Assembly: GCA_964550935.1 (NCBI GenBank)
Contig: CAZKBB010000017.1
Location: 1-46,562 of the forward strand
Length of the DNA stretch: 46,562 nucleotides
Origin: JBCBSP01 sp964550935
GTDB taxonomy: Bacteria; Pseudomonadota; Alphaproteobacteria; Caulobacterales; Maricaulaceae
Direction of reading: 5' to 3'
The notes under the pieces are model-generated. The model saw only the letters and a list, made by a program, of their open reading frames with translations. It did not search any database and had not been told where the DNA came from. Numbering within the stretch: position 1 is the stretch's first letter; every line of letters starts with the position of its first letter. Shown piece by piece: positions 23,860-34,048 of this stretch. A program made the translations under genes and the position numbers.

Positions 23860-25653
23860 TTACTCGGTCTCCTCCATCATGGCGTCACGCAGGGCGCGGA
23901 ATTCATTGCCCTCGTACCAGTTCGGCCAGTCGTCCGAGTTGGCGACATCGAGGATGACGCGGTTCATCACCTGCCCGTCCGCGACCATGCCGGAGACGTC
24001 CCAGGTCCCGTCATACTCGTCGGCGGGCTTGTGATAGGCCTCCGCGACGTAGGCCGCCGAGCGCTGCTCGCCGAAGCTTTCGCCCCGCTCCACATGGTCC
24101 CAGCCGTTGTCGGTGTAGAGCATCGGCACGCCCTTGCGCGCGAGCGTGACGTGGTCTGAGCGGTAGAAGAAGCCGGCCTCAGGCGTGCGGTCCGGAGTGA
24201 TGTAGCGCCCGAGCGCGTCGAGTTCGGCCTGCAGACGGTCCTCCAGCTCGGACGCGCCGTAGCCGATGACGAGGATGTCGTTGGTCTCGCCCACCGGCAG
24301 CATGGCGTCGAAGTTGAACCCGGCCACGGTCTTGTCGAGCGGGATGATCGGGTTCTCCGCATACCATTGCGAGCCCAGAAGACCGGACTCCTCGGCCGTC
24401 ACTGCGAGCAGCAGGATCGAGCGGTCCGGCCCGTCCTCCATGGCCGCGAGCGCCTCGGCCTGCTCCAGGATCATCGCGACGCCGGTCGCGTTGTCGACCG
24501 CGCCGTTATAGGTCTGGTCCTCGCCGGCGAAGTTCAGGCGCTGGCCCAGATGGTCCCAGTGCGCCATCAAGATGATGTGCTCGTCGGCGGTCTCATCGCC
24601 GGCCAGGCGGCCGACCACGTTATCCGAGGTGAGCCGGCGCAGATCGGTCATCAGCGTGGCGTCCAGCGTCGCGCCGGGCAGGGCCATGGCCTCGAAGCCC
24701 TCCTGCGCGGCGTCCTCGGCGAGCGCGTCGAAGTCGAGCCCGGCCTGTTCGAACAGGGCGCGCGCGGTGTCGAGCTGGATCCAGGACTGCACGTCGACGA
24801 GTTCAAGATCGCCCTCGCGCTGCAGCCCGAACTGGGCGCCCGACCAGGAGGAGTAGACCACCTCCCACGGATAGGAGGCCGGCTCGGTCTGGTGCACGAT
24901 GATCGCGCCCTCCGCGCCCTGGCGCGCGGCCTCCTCGTACTTGTAGGTCCAGCGCCCGTAATAGGTCATGGCGCGGCCGTTGAACCGGTCGCTCTGCGGG
25001 TTCGCGAAGCCGGGATCGTTGACCAGGATGACGGCCGTCTTGCCGGCCATGTCCAGGCCCTCATAGTCGTTCCAGCCGTATTCCGGCGCGACGATCCCGT
25101 AGCCCACGAAGACCAGCTCGGAGCCCTCCAGAACGACCTCTTCCTCCGGGTTCTGGGTCCAGTAGACCGCGTCCGCGCCGAGCGCGAGGTTCATGGCCTC
25201 GCCGTTCACGGTGATGTCGAAGCGGGAGTCCTCTTCGCGCAGGGTGGATTCCAGAAGCGGGACCGGCTGGAACCAGGTCCCGTCGATCCCGGCCGGCTCC
25301 AGCCCGGCGCGCGCCATCTCCTCGGCGATCCAGCCCGCGGCGAGTTCGCCCTTGTCGTCGGCGGGCGCGCGGCCCTCGAAGCGGTCGTCGGCGAGCGCCT
25401 CGATGCGGTAATGGAAGTCCTCCGCCGCGATCGCGTCGCGTGTCTCGCGGTGATAGGGCCAGGCCTCGGCGGCTTCGCCGGCGGCGGCTTCGGGCGAGGC
25501 CGGGGCGTCGTTCACTTCGGTCGTCTCGCCGGTCTCGCTCTCGGCGTCCGGCATGGCGGGCGGCTCGGCCTCGTCGGCGCGTTCAGAGGCGGGCTCGGCG
25601 CAGGCCGCGAGCATGAGCGCCGCGGCGCCGGCGACCAGTTGATATCGTAACAT
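23860..25653 (-). CDS. M28-family aminopeptidase, predicted lipoprotein
   Basis: A 597-residue zinc exopeptidase. A lipoprotein signal (MLRYQLVAG...LMLAAC, lipid Cys18) is followed by a very acidic Ala/Glu/Pro linker (about 19-62) that would hold the enzyme away from the membrane. A PA-like insert lies at about 150-330. The dinuclear zinc site of family M28 is complete: His365 (AHWDHLG), Asp387 (VDNATG), Glu421-Glu422 (AEESGLLGS), Asp449 (FNFDAML) and His501 (YRSDHVTLA). It probably trims peptides in the periplasm or at the surface. The start is ATG 25653 with GGGAGAG upstream. The gene is divergent from a BASS transporter. Confidence 0.92.
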   Translation of the reverse strand: MLRYQLVAGAAALMLAACAEPASERADEAEPPAMPDAESETGETTEVNDAPASPEAAAGEAAEAWPYHRETRDAIAAEDFHYRIEALADDRFEGRAPADDKGELAAGWIAEEMARAGLEPAGIDGTWFQPVPLLESTLREEDSRFDITVNGEAMNLALGADAVYWTQNPEEEVVLEGSELVFVGYGIVAPEYGWNDYEGLDMAGKTAVILVNDPGFANPQSDRFNGRAMTYYGRWTYKYEEAARQGAEGAIIVHQTEPASYPWEVVYSSWSGAQFGLQREGDLELVDVQSWIQLDTARALFEQAGLDFDALAEDAAQEGFEAMALPGATLDATLMTDLRRLTSDNVVGRLAGDETADEHIILMAHWDHLGQRLNFAGEDQTYNGAVDNATGVAMILEQAEALAAMEDGPDRSILLLAVTAEESGLLGSQWYAENPIIPLDKTVAGFNFDAMLPVGETNDILVIGYGASELEDRLQAELDALGRYITPDRTPEAGFFYRSDHVTLARKGVPMLYTDNGWDHVERGESFGEQRSAAYVAEAYHKPADEYDGTWDVSGMVADGQVMNRVILDVANSDDWPNWYEGNEFRALRDAMMEETE

Positions 25654-25678
25654 TGTAACGCTCTCCCAGGCGGTTAGG

Positions 25679-25693
25679 GATGCATGGTGCATC
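25679..25693. promoter_or_regulatory. Short palindrome in the M28/BASS divergent gap
   Basis: GATGCA-TGG-TGCATC has perfect 6-bp arms and lies 26 bp upstream of the M28 start codon, in the region expected for its promoter. It is a possible operator; there is no further support. Confidence 0.3.
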
Positions 25694-25853
25694 GCGCGAG
25701 GCGCAGCGCAAGCCGCCTGGCCGCTGCTCGCCGCGAGGCTCGCTGGACACCGCACGCGCGCCGCGTCCATGCTCTCGCCTTGATGAGAGGCCGGCGCGAA
25801 GACCGGCCCGCAGGGAGGAGACGCGCCCGCGCGACAAGCCGGGCGCGGCGCGC

Positions 25854-26792
25854 ATGGCCGACGCCGCCACGCTCGACGCGATCCGCATTACGCTCGATCC
25901 GGGCGCGCGCGCCGCGCTGCCCGTGATCCTCGGCGTGATCATGTTCTCCGTCGCGCTCACTCTGCGCGTGGAGGACTTCGCCTTCCTGAAGTCACAGCCG
26001 CTGCGCTTTCTAGGCGCGGCCGCCGCGCAGGTGCTGGCCCTGCCTTGCGCGACGCTGCTGTTGATCCTGGCGCTCGACCCGCTCCCCTCGATCGCGCTGG
26101 GCATGATCGTGGTGGCGTGCTGTCCCGGCGGGAACGTGTCGAATTTCTTCACCCATCTCGCCCGGGGCGATGCCGCGTTCTCGGTTTCGCTGACGGCGAC
26201 CTCCTCGCTCGGCGCGGCGCTTTTGACCCCGATCTCGATCTTCTTCTGGGCGAGCGTCTATCCGCCGACATCGGCGTTGATCACCGAGATCGACGTCCAG
26301 CCCGCCCCCTTCCTGATCCAGACCACCACTATCCTGGCCATACCGCTCGCGCTCGGCATGGCGCTGGCGCACGCCGCGCCGGCGATCGCCGCGCGCATCC
26401 GCCCGGCCCTGTCGGGCCTGTCGCTGGCCGCGCTCGTGGCGATCTGCATCGTCGGGCTGCAGGGCAATTGGGCGCTGTTCCTCACCGCGGGCGCGGCGAC
26501 CTTGCCGATCGTGGTCGCGCACAACGCCATGGCCTTCCTGCTCGGCGCGGCGTGGGGGCGCATGCTCGCCTTCGGCCCTGCGCGCCGGCGCTCCATGACC
26601 TTCGAGGTGGGCATCCAGAATTCAGGCCTGGGCCTGGTCATCCTGCTCGGCCAGTTCGAGGGCCTGGGCGGCGCGGCCGCGATCACCGCGCTTTGGGGCG
26701 TCTGGCACTTGATCAGCGGGCTGGCGCTCTCCGGGGGCTTCCGCGCGCTCGACGCGGTCCAGGCCCGCGCCAAGCCCCGCAGCGCGCAGTAG
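25854..26792 (+). CDS. Bile acid:sodium symporter (BASS) family transporter
   Basis: A 312-residue integral membrane protein with about nine or ten hydrophobic segments. Family features include IMFSVALTLRVEDF, the conserved VVACCPGGNVSNFFTHLARGDAAFSVSLTATSS block (discontinuous helix and sodium site region) and FEVGIQNSGLGLVI near the end. Members move organic anions (bile acids, pyruvate, pantothenate or others) with sodium; the substrate here is unknown. ATG 25854 is the first reasonable start. A strong GGAGGAG is 34 bases upstream with no in-frame start codon near it, so initiation is somewhat uncertain. Confidence 0.87.
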   Translation: MADAATLDAIRITLDPGARAALPVILGVIMFSVALTLRVEDFAFLKSQPLRFLGAAAAQVLALPCATLLLILALDPLPSIALGMIVVACCPGGNVSNFFTHLARGDAAFSVSLTATSSLGAALLTPISIFFWASVYPPTSALITEIDVQPAPFLIQTTTILAIPLALGMALAHAAPAIAARIRPALSGLSLAALVAICIVGLQGNWALFLTAGAATLPIVVAHNAMAFLLGAAWGRMLAFGPARRRSMTFEVGIQNSGLGLVILLGQFEGLGGAAAITALWGVWHLISGLALSGGFRALDAVQARAKPRSAQ

Positions 26793-26894
26793 CGCCCCCT
26801 TGAGGCGAGGGCGCGCCGGGGCGATAATTGGACGCGCGTCCCAGATGCGAGCGGGCGAAGATCCGCCCCGGCGCGCGACAGCGGGAGGAGCCCC

Positions 26895-28679
26895 ATGCAG
26901 TACGATCTCCTGATCACCGGCGGCCTGGTCGTCGACGGAACCGGCGCGGCGCCGTTCAGGGCCGACATCGCGGTGAAGAACGGTCGCATCGCCGCCGTCG
27001 AGCCGGCGCTCGACGGCGAGGCTGCTGAAACGATCGACGCGGCGGGCTGCCTCGTCACGCCGGGCTTCATCGATCTGCACACCCACTATGACGGCCAGGC
27101 GACCTGGGACGACCGGCTGGAGCCCTCGATCCGCCACGGCGTGACCACCGCGGTGATCGGCAATTGCGGGGTCGGCTTCGCGCCGGTGAAGGCGTCCGAC
27201 ACCGACCGGCTCGTGCGCCTGATGGAGGGGGTGGAGGACATCCCCGGCACCGCGCTGAGCGAGGGGCTGAGCTGGAACTGGGAAAGCTTCCCGGATTATC
27301 TCGACGCGCTCGAAGCGACCCCGCGCACCATGGACATCGCGGCCATGGTCACCCACGACCCGCTGCGCGTCTACGTCATGGACGAGCGCGCAGGCTTCGA
27401 GGATCAGGCCAGCGAGGACGAGATCGCGCGCATGCGCGATCTGGTGCGCGAGGCGCTGGAGGCGGGTGCTGTGGGCTTCTCCACCGGGCGCTCCGACCTG
27501 CATCGCACCGCGGACGGGGAATGGACCCCGGCCTCGGAAGCCACCGCGGCCGAACTCGCTGGCATCGCCAAGGCCTTCAAGGGGCTCGACCACGGCGTGC
27601 TGCAGGCGGTCTCCGATTTCGACCTGCAGCGCGAGGGCGACCGCTTCCCCCGCGAGTGGGACGTGATCGAGGCCTATGTGAAGGCCGGCGAGGGCCGGCC
27701 CTTCTCGATTTCGCTCATGCAGCGCGATCTTGCGCCGGACCAGTGGCGCCAGATCCTTGAGGGCCTGGAGCGTCTGGACGCTGAAGGCTACACCGTGCGC
27801 GCCCAGGTCGCCCCGCGCGCCATCGGGGTGTTCCTCGGGCTGCAGTGCACCTTCCACCCCTTCATGGGCCATCCCGCCTACAAGGAGATCGCCCACCTGC
27901 CGCTGAAAGAGCGGGTGGCGGCGATGAAGGACCCCGCGTTCAAGGCTCGCCTGCTGGCGCAGACGCCCGACAAGGTCTCCACCCCGGACAGCTCGGTCCC
28001 GCCGATCGCCGACGTGATGATCGAGTCCATGGAGTTCGTCGCGGAGAAGCTGTTCACCCTGTCGGAGAACCCCGATTACGAGCAGCCGCCTGAAGCCTCC
28101 ATCGCCGCGAAGGCGCGCGCCAACGGGGTCGGCGTGTGGGAGCAGCTCTACGACACGGTCATCGCACGCGAGGGCGAGGAGCTGATCTACCTGCCGCTCT
28201 ACAACTACACCGAGGGCTCCTACGACAACGTGCTCGCCATGATGAAACACCCCCTGGCGGTGATGGGCCTTTCGGACGGCGGCGCCCATGTGGGCACGGT
28301 CTGCGATGCGAGCTTCCCGACCTATCTGATGAGCTACTGGACGCGCGATCGCGATCGCGGCGAGCGCATGGCGCTCGAAGCCACGGTGCACATGCTCACC
28401 GGCAAGCAGGCCGACTATCTCGGTTTTGATGATCGCGGCCGGATCAAGCCGGGGCTGAAGGCCGATCTCAACGTGATCGACCACGACCGGCTGCGCCTGC
28501 ACGCCCCGCGCATGGTCCAGGACCTGCCCGCGGGCGGTCAGCGCCTGCTGCAGGACGCCACCGGCTATCGCGCCACGATCGTCGCCGGCCAGGTGGTCGT
28601 GCGCGAGGACGCCGTCACCGACGCCCGCCCCGGCCGCCTCGTGCGCGCAGGCGCCAGCCTGGCGATGGCGGCGGAGTAG
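26895..28679 (+). CDS. N-acyl-D-amino-acid deacylase / D-aminoacylase family amidohydrolase
   Basis: A 594-residue metal-dependent amidohydrolase of the dihydroorotase-like superfamily. The first metal motif is FIDLHTHYDGQ (His62, His64) after a small beta domain (LLITGGLVVDGTG). The C terminus has the composite-domain ending GRIKPGLKADLNVID. VIGNCGVGFAP, GAVGFSTGRSD and LSDGGAHVG are typical of the D-aminoacylase group. It likely hydrolyses N-acyl-D-amino acids, or a related cyclic amide, in the cytoplasm. The family is often 480-600 residues, so this is a long form. The start is ATG 26895 with GGGAGGAG upstream. The preceding BASS transporter on the same strand, 102 bp away, may supply substrate (inference). 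Confidence 0.85.
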   Translation: MQYDLLITGGLVVDGTGAAPFRADIAVKNGRIAAVEPALDGEAAETIDAAGCLVTPGFIDLHTHYDGQATWDDRLEPSIRHGVTTAVIGNCGVGFAPVKASDTDRLVRLMEGVEDIPGTALSEGLSWNWESFPDYLDALEATPRTMDIAAMVTHDPLRVYVMDERAGFEDQASEDEIARMRDLVREALEAGAVGFSTGRSDLHRTADGEWTPASEATAAELAGIAKAFKGLDHGVLQAVSDFDLQREGDRFPREWDVIEAYVKAGEGRPFSISLMQRDLAPDQWRQILEGLERLDAEGYTVRAQVAPRAIGVFLGLQCTFHPFMGHPAYKEIAHLPLKERVAAMKDPAFKARLLAQTPDKVSTPDSSVPPIADVMIESMEFVAEKLFTLSENPDYEQPPEASIAAKARANGVGVWEQLYDTVIAREGEELIYLPLYNYTEGSYDNVLAMMKHPLAVMGLSDGGAHVGTVCDASFPTYLMSYWTRDRDRGERMALEATVHMLTGKQADYLGFDDRGRIKPGLKADLNVIDHDRLRLHAPRMVQDLPAGGQRLLQDATGYRATIVAGQVVVREDAVTDARPGRLVRAGASLAMAAE

Positions 28680-28695
28680 GGAGCTCAATCGCGGC

Positions 28696-28787
28696 GAGGT
28701 CGCCGATCGCGGCGTCGCCGCGTTCGGGAGTTCAGGTCCGCTCACATGAAGTCCCGGGCGCGAAGCGGCCCGGGACCTCGTCGCGAT
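28696..28787 (+). repeat. Palindromic intergenic repeat, copy C (diverged)
   Basis: Its first half matches copies A and B (gatcgcgg/ccgcg hairpin, here with a GCGTCGC centre). The second half has its own CCCGGGCGCGAAGCGGCCCGGG hairpin in parts, and GACCTCGTCGCGATC at the end. It fills most of the gap between the deacylase and M48 genes, which converge here. Confidence 0.65.
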
Positions 28788-28795
28788 CACGCACC

Positions 28796-29896
28796 TCACC
28801 GTCTTGGAACCCGCTCCGGCCTCAGGGGTTCGCCGGCGGCGCGTTTGCGTTCGATCTCCTGACGCGCGGCGATCATCGAAAGGGCGCGCTCCGGCGTCAT
28901 GGGATGGGTGTATTCGTGGTGGATCGCGCTCGGCGCATATTCGCCGAGACGGCGCCAGAACGCCTCTACGCCCTCAAGCGGGAAGCCGGCCGCGGCCAGA
29001 TAGTACATCGCGATATAATCCGCCTCGCGCTCGAAATCGGCCGAGTAGGCCAGCGCGCCGCTGCGCATGCCCCGGTCGATGAGGGTCCCGCCCGCGTTGA
29101 TCCCGCCCGCGGCGAGCAGGATCTCCGCGGCGAGGCCGGTCATGCCCCCGACGAGAATGTTCCGGCCGCGCGCGCGAATGTGCTGCTCGGTGTTATGGGC
29201 GAGCTCATGGGCGATGATCATGGCCAGCTCGGCGTCGGTGCGCGCGAAGTCGATCAAGCCGGTCAGGAGGATGATGTTCTCCCCGTCCGCGAAGGCGTTC
29301 ACGCCCGGCTCGGCGCTGATCACCAGGCGCGAGGCGCAGGCGCGCTCCAGCGCGATGGTCGCCGTGCGCCGCGGCGGGTCGCGCAGACCCTCGCGGTCGC
29401 GCGGTTCGAACTCGATGTCGACCACGCCGTCCTCCGCGGCCTTGGCGAGTCGGGTCTCCGCGCGCAGCCAGCCGCGCCGTCCCTCGCGCAGGCGCCTCCG
29501 GTCCAGCCTGACCACAACGTCTCCCGGACGCAGGCCCGCGGCTTCGGCGGGGCTGCCCGGCGCCACCCAGGCCACAACCGGCTTGGGTCCGGCGTTCAGG
29601 AGCCGGCGCGCGGCCGGGCGAAGATCGCCGGGCCAGGCGTAGCGCGAGGTCAGGGCGAAGCCCGGCAGCGCCGCCTGCGTCGGGCACATCTCTCGCGCGC
29701 CGATGAGCACGCGGCGGGTGAGCAGCTGCGCGCGCACCACGCGCATGTGACGGGTCAGCACGGCCTGGTCGGACTGGGCGCGCTGCTCCGCGCGCACGGC
29801 CTCGGCGTCGACATCGGGGCGCACGGTGGTCGGCGTGGCGCAGGCCGCCAGGATCAGTGCGGCGAGCGCCGCCGGAATAAGGCCGCGCGTCGCCAT
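28796..29896 (-). CDS. M48-family metalloprotease lipoprotein with PDZ domain
   Basis: A 366-residue periplasmic protease. The lipoprotein signal ends in LILAAC (Cys19). A PDZ-like domain spans about residues 105-170 (VVAWVAPGSPAEAAGLRPGDVVVRLD). It is followed by an M48 catalytic domain with HELAH (His230, Glu231, His234) and EREAD (Glu289 as third zinc ligand). PDZ-plus-M48 lipoproteins are expected to act in outer-membrane protein quality control, as BepA/LoiP do, though this domain order differs from BepA. The start is ATG 29896, where the signal peptide begins; the frame is open further upstream without homology. It is convergent with the deacylase gene and divergent from serC. Confidence 0.9.
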   Translation of the reverse strand: MATRGLIPAALAALILAACATPTTVRPDVDAEAVRAEQRAQSDQAVLTRHMRVVRAQLLTRRVLIGAREMCPTQAALPGFALTSRYAWPGDLRPAARRLLNAGPKPVVAWVAPGSPAEAAGLRPGDVVVRLDRRRLREGRRGWLRAETRLAKAAEDGVVDIEFEPRDREGLRDPPRRTATIALERACASRLVISAEPGVNAFADGENIILLTGLIDFARTDAELAMIIAHELAHNTEQHIRARGRNILVGGMTGLAAEILLAAGGINAGGTLIDRGMRSGALAYSADFEREADYIAMYYLAAAGFPLEGVEAFWRRLGEYAPSAIHHEYTHPMTPERALSMIAARQEIERKRAAGEPLRPERVPRR

Positions 29897-30101
29897 GCAC
29901 GTTCCTTTACGGGCGAGTAACCATATTCTATTCGCCTCAGACGGGAAAGCCAACGCCCGACGCCCTGTGTCTTTTCGGCGCGGCTTTAGCGGGCTCGCGC
30001 GCGCTGGTTTGATTTTCCGCGCGCGAGGCCCTACCGCTTGAGAACCGCCGACGCGGCGCAAGCGACGAGGCCGGCGCGACCCGGCCGGCACGGAAGAGGT
30101 C

Positions 30102-31268
30102 ATGGCCGACACACCCTCCTCACGCCCCGCCGATCCCCGCTTTTCTTCAGGCCCTACGAAGAAGCGCCCCGGCTGGGAGCCGGCCGCGCTCTCCGGCGCG
30201 CCGCTCGGGCGCAGCCATCGCGGCGGCCCCGGCAAGGCGCGCATCATCGAGGCGCTGGAGCGCACCGCCGCGATCCTGGAGATCCCGTCCGATTATCGCG
30301 TCGTGATGACCCCGGCCTCGGACACCGGCGCCCTGGAGGCGGCGATGTGGTGCCTGTTGGGCGCGCGCGGGGTCGACGTGTTCGCGTTCGACGAGTTCGG
30401 CAAGCGCTGGCGCGATGATGCGGTTGAGCAGCTGAAACTCGACGATCTACGCATCTATGAAGCCGAGTACGGTCAGGCGCCGGACTTCGCCGCCGCCGAC
30501 CCGGCGCGCGACATCGTCTTCACGTGGAACGCCACGGCGGCGGGCGTCGTCACCCCGCACGCGGACTGGATCGCGGATGATCGCGAGGGGCTGACCATCT
30601 GCGACGCCACCTCGGCGGCCTTCGCCATGGACCTGCCGTTTGACAAGCTCGATGTGACGACCTTCTCCTGGCAGAAATGCCTTGGCGGGGAGGGCCAGCA
30701 CGGGATCGCTGTCTTGTCGCCGCGCGCGCGCAAGCGCCTGGCCGAGCATCGCCCGCCCTGGCCGGTGCCGCGCATCCTGCAGCTGTTCGGCGCGGGCGCT
30801 GAAGACTCCGCCATGTTCGAGGGCGACACGATCAACACGCCCTCGCTCCTGGCCGTGGAGGACTATGTGGACGCGCTGAAGTGGGCCGCGCGCGAGGGCG
30901 GGCTTTCCGGCCTTCTCAAGCGCACGCAGGCGAATTTCGACGCGCTGTCGCGCTATGTCGACGGGTGTTCCTGGCTGGATTTCCTGGCCGAGGACGAGAC
31001 GACGCGCTCAACCACCTCGGTGACGTTGAAGTTTGTCGGCGAGGCGGTCGAGGGCCGCGACGAGGACGAGCAGTGGGCGCTGTCGAAACGCGTCGCGACG
31101 CTCCTGGAACGCGAAGGCGCGGCGTTCGACGTGAAGCCGCACAAGAAGGCGAAGCCCGGCCTCAGGGTCTGGTGCGGTCCGACCGTGGACGCCGACGACG
31201 TCGCCGCGCTCGGGCCCTGGCTGGACTGGGCCTTCGCCGCGGCGAAGTCGCAAGCCGAGGCGGCGTGA
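30102..31268 (+). CDS. serC: Phosphoserine aminotransferase
   Basis: A PLP enzyme of 388 residues that makes 3-phosphoserine from 3-phosphohydroxypyruvate (serine pathway) and may also act in pyridoxal-phosphate synthesis. The opening PADPRFSSGPTKKRPGW and GRSHR are typical of the alphaproteobacterial SerC type. The Schiff-base lysine is Lys192 in SWQKCLGGEG. It ends near LRVWCGPTVDADDV. The start is ATG 30102 with GGAAGAGG upstream. The usual partner serA is not the next gene; after an 80-bp gap comes a PagL-like gene, so serC is probably a single-gene unit. Confidence 0.93.
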   Translation: MADTPSSRPADPRFSSGPTKKRPGWEPAALSGAPLGRSHRGGPGKARIIEALERTAAILEIPSDYRVVMTPASDTGALEAAMWCLLGARGVDVFAFDEFGKRWRDDAVEQLKLDDLRIYEAEYGQAPDFAAADPARDIVFTWNATAAGVVTPHADWIADDREGLTICDATSAAFAMDLPFDKLDVTTFSWQKCLGGEGQHGIAVLSPRARKRLAEHRPPWPVPRILQLFGAGAEDSAMFEGDTINTPSLLAVEDYVDALKWAAREGGLSGLLKRTQANFDALSRYVDGCSWLDFLAEDETTRSTTSVTLKFVGEAVEGRDEDEQWALSKRVATLLEREGAAFDVKPHKKAKPGLRVWCGPTVDADDVAALGPWLDWAFAAAKSQAEAA

Positions 31269-31348
31269 TGAGCGCCGCGCGGCCCGGCTAGGCGCGCGGC
31301 GCGCGCGGGAGTAACGTCCAGCGCGTAATGACTAGGGGAGCCGTTGAC

Positions 31349-31912
31349 ATGAAGCATCTCGCCGCCGCGTCCCTCGCCGCCGCGCTGCTCGCCGCCGCGC
31401 CGGCGCAGGCTCAGATCTCCGAGCTGCGCCTCGGGTTCGTCGCGCATGATCTGGTCGATCACGCCGAGGACGGCCCGCAGATCGCCATGGAGGCGCTGTT
31501 CGACAGCCCCGACTGGCTCGGCTGGGCGGGTTCGCCGCGCCCCTATCTCTACGGGTCGTTCAACACGCAAGGATACACTAATCTCGGCGCGGCGGGTCTG
31601 AACTGGACCGGCCGGTTGACCGAGCGGCTCTCGGTCGAGGGCGCGCTGGGGATCTCCTATAATGACGGGGTGGAGGACGTGGTCGATCTGCCCCCCGACG
31701 ATCCCTACCGCATCGAGACCGCGCGCACCCGCGCGCTTCTGGGCTCGCGCTGGCTGTTCCATTCGCGCCTCGGCGCGGACGTGGCCTTGAGCGAGGCGTG
31801 GGCTTTGGGCGTGTACTACGAGCACTTCTCCCACGGCCAGATCCTCGCCGAAGGCCGCAACCAGGCGCTCGATGAAGCCGGCGTGCGTGTGAGCTACCGC
31901 TTCGGGCGGTAG
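31349..31912 (+). CDS. Lipid A 3-O-deacylase (PagL-like acyloxyacyl hydrolase)
   Basis: A 187-residue outer-membrane beta-barrel enzyme. It has a signal peptide (ends near APAQAQ) and alternating beta-strand-like segments. Near the C terminus is the PagL active-site pattern YYEHFSHGQI with His159 and Ser161, followed by GRNQALDEAGVRVSYRFG. PagL removes the 3-O-acyl chain of lipid A and alters the membrane barrier and host recognition. The C-terminal residue is Arg after Gly-Arg-type ending rather than an aromatic, and length matches PagL. ATG 31349 has GGGGAG upstream. Whether this organism's lipid A is the substrate is inference. Confidence 0.83.
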   Translation: MKHLAAASLAAALLAAAPAQAQISELRLGFVAHDLVDHAEDGPQIAMEALFDSPDWLGWAGSPRPYLYGSFNTQGYTNLGAAGLNWTGRLTERLSVEGALGISYNDGVEDVVDLPPDDPYRIETARTRALLGSRWLFHSRLGADVALSEAWALGVYYEHFSHGQILAEGRNQALDEAGVRVSYRFGR

Positions 31913-31923
31913 GCGCGCGGGCC

Positions 31924-32586
31924 TTACCGATCTGCAGGCGGGGCGTCGTCGAACGGAGCGGGCGGGGCGTCCAGGACCGGGCCTCCGGCGTCTGCGGCCG
32001 GGTCGGCGCCGTTGGGGTCGGCGTCAACGGGCACGTAGGTGAGCAGCGCCCAGCGCGACCACGTCTCGGCTTCGGAGTCCCATTGCTGAAAATGCTGGAC
32101 CACCGCGCCGTCGCTCTGCGGCGTCCAGGCGCCGCGGAACGCGAGGGTGCGTGCACTGTCGGCGCCGTAATACGTGATCTCGCCGGTCAGGATCATCTGA
32201 CCGCGCGCGTTCAGACCGCCGTCGCAATCGATCCTGTGGTTCGCCCCGAGCCGGATCTGGCGCCAGCGCCCGTCCTGCGGATCGACGAAGTTCAGGCTGT
32301 GCCCGGTCGAGCCGGCGGCCGAGCGCCAGTGCTCGTGCAGCGCGCAATCCGCCGCGCCGGGCTCGATCGTGTTGCGCCCGGCGAACGCGCCGTTCATGGC
32401 GTAGACGTTCCACTCGCCGAGTCAGAAGTCGAACTGACGATGGACCGGGTAGTCGAGACAGCCCGACGGGCCCTCGCTCTCCTGAGCCAGCGCCGGGCCG
32501 GCGGCAAGGCCTGCGCTCGCGCTCCAGGCGACGACAATCGCGATCAGCGCGCGGCGGGCAGGGCGGTCTTTAAGACGGCGATGCAT
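31924..32586 (-). pseudogene. Secreted DUF1579-like protein gene interrupted by an in-frame TGA
   Basis: Both halves lie in the same frame. From ATG 32586, 54 codons encode a signal peptide (ALIAIVVAWSASAGLAAGPALAQ) and then HRQFDF, before a TGA at 32422-32424. Translation continues after it as LGEWNVYAMNGAFAGRNTIE and runs 165 more codons to the stop at 31924. Related secreted proteins commonly read FDFWLGEWxV at this point, so the TGA stands exactly where a Trp (TGG) is expected: one G-to-A change. The downstream part keeps good sequence (CALHEHW, GRWRQI, GEITYYG), so the break is recent, an error in the sequence, or tolerated by readthrough. Nearby genes use TGA as a normal stop. The function of the family is not firmly known. 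Confidence 0.75.
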
Positions 32587-32758
32587 GTTGCGGCCCCGAT
32601 ATGGCTCGGACCTCACCCTAAACCGTCCTGCGCGCGCAGCCATCAGCGCGCGCCCAGCGGTGCGTCCGACGCGCCGAAGCGCGCGCGGCTTGCCGAGGGC
32701 GCGTGCGGGCTTTAAGCGGAGGAACGGTGGTTCATCCGCTGTACGGAGCACTCCCGAC

Positions 32759-34048
<1,290 letters not shown>

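Noticed and set aside
32422..32424. TGA read as selenocysteine or as Trp in a changed genetic code
   Set aside because: The position is a conserved Trp, not a Cys/Sec site, and TGA acts as the normal stop in many nearby genes (for example gltD, hisC and mvaB).
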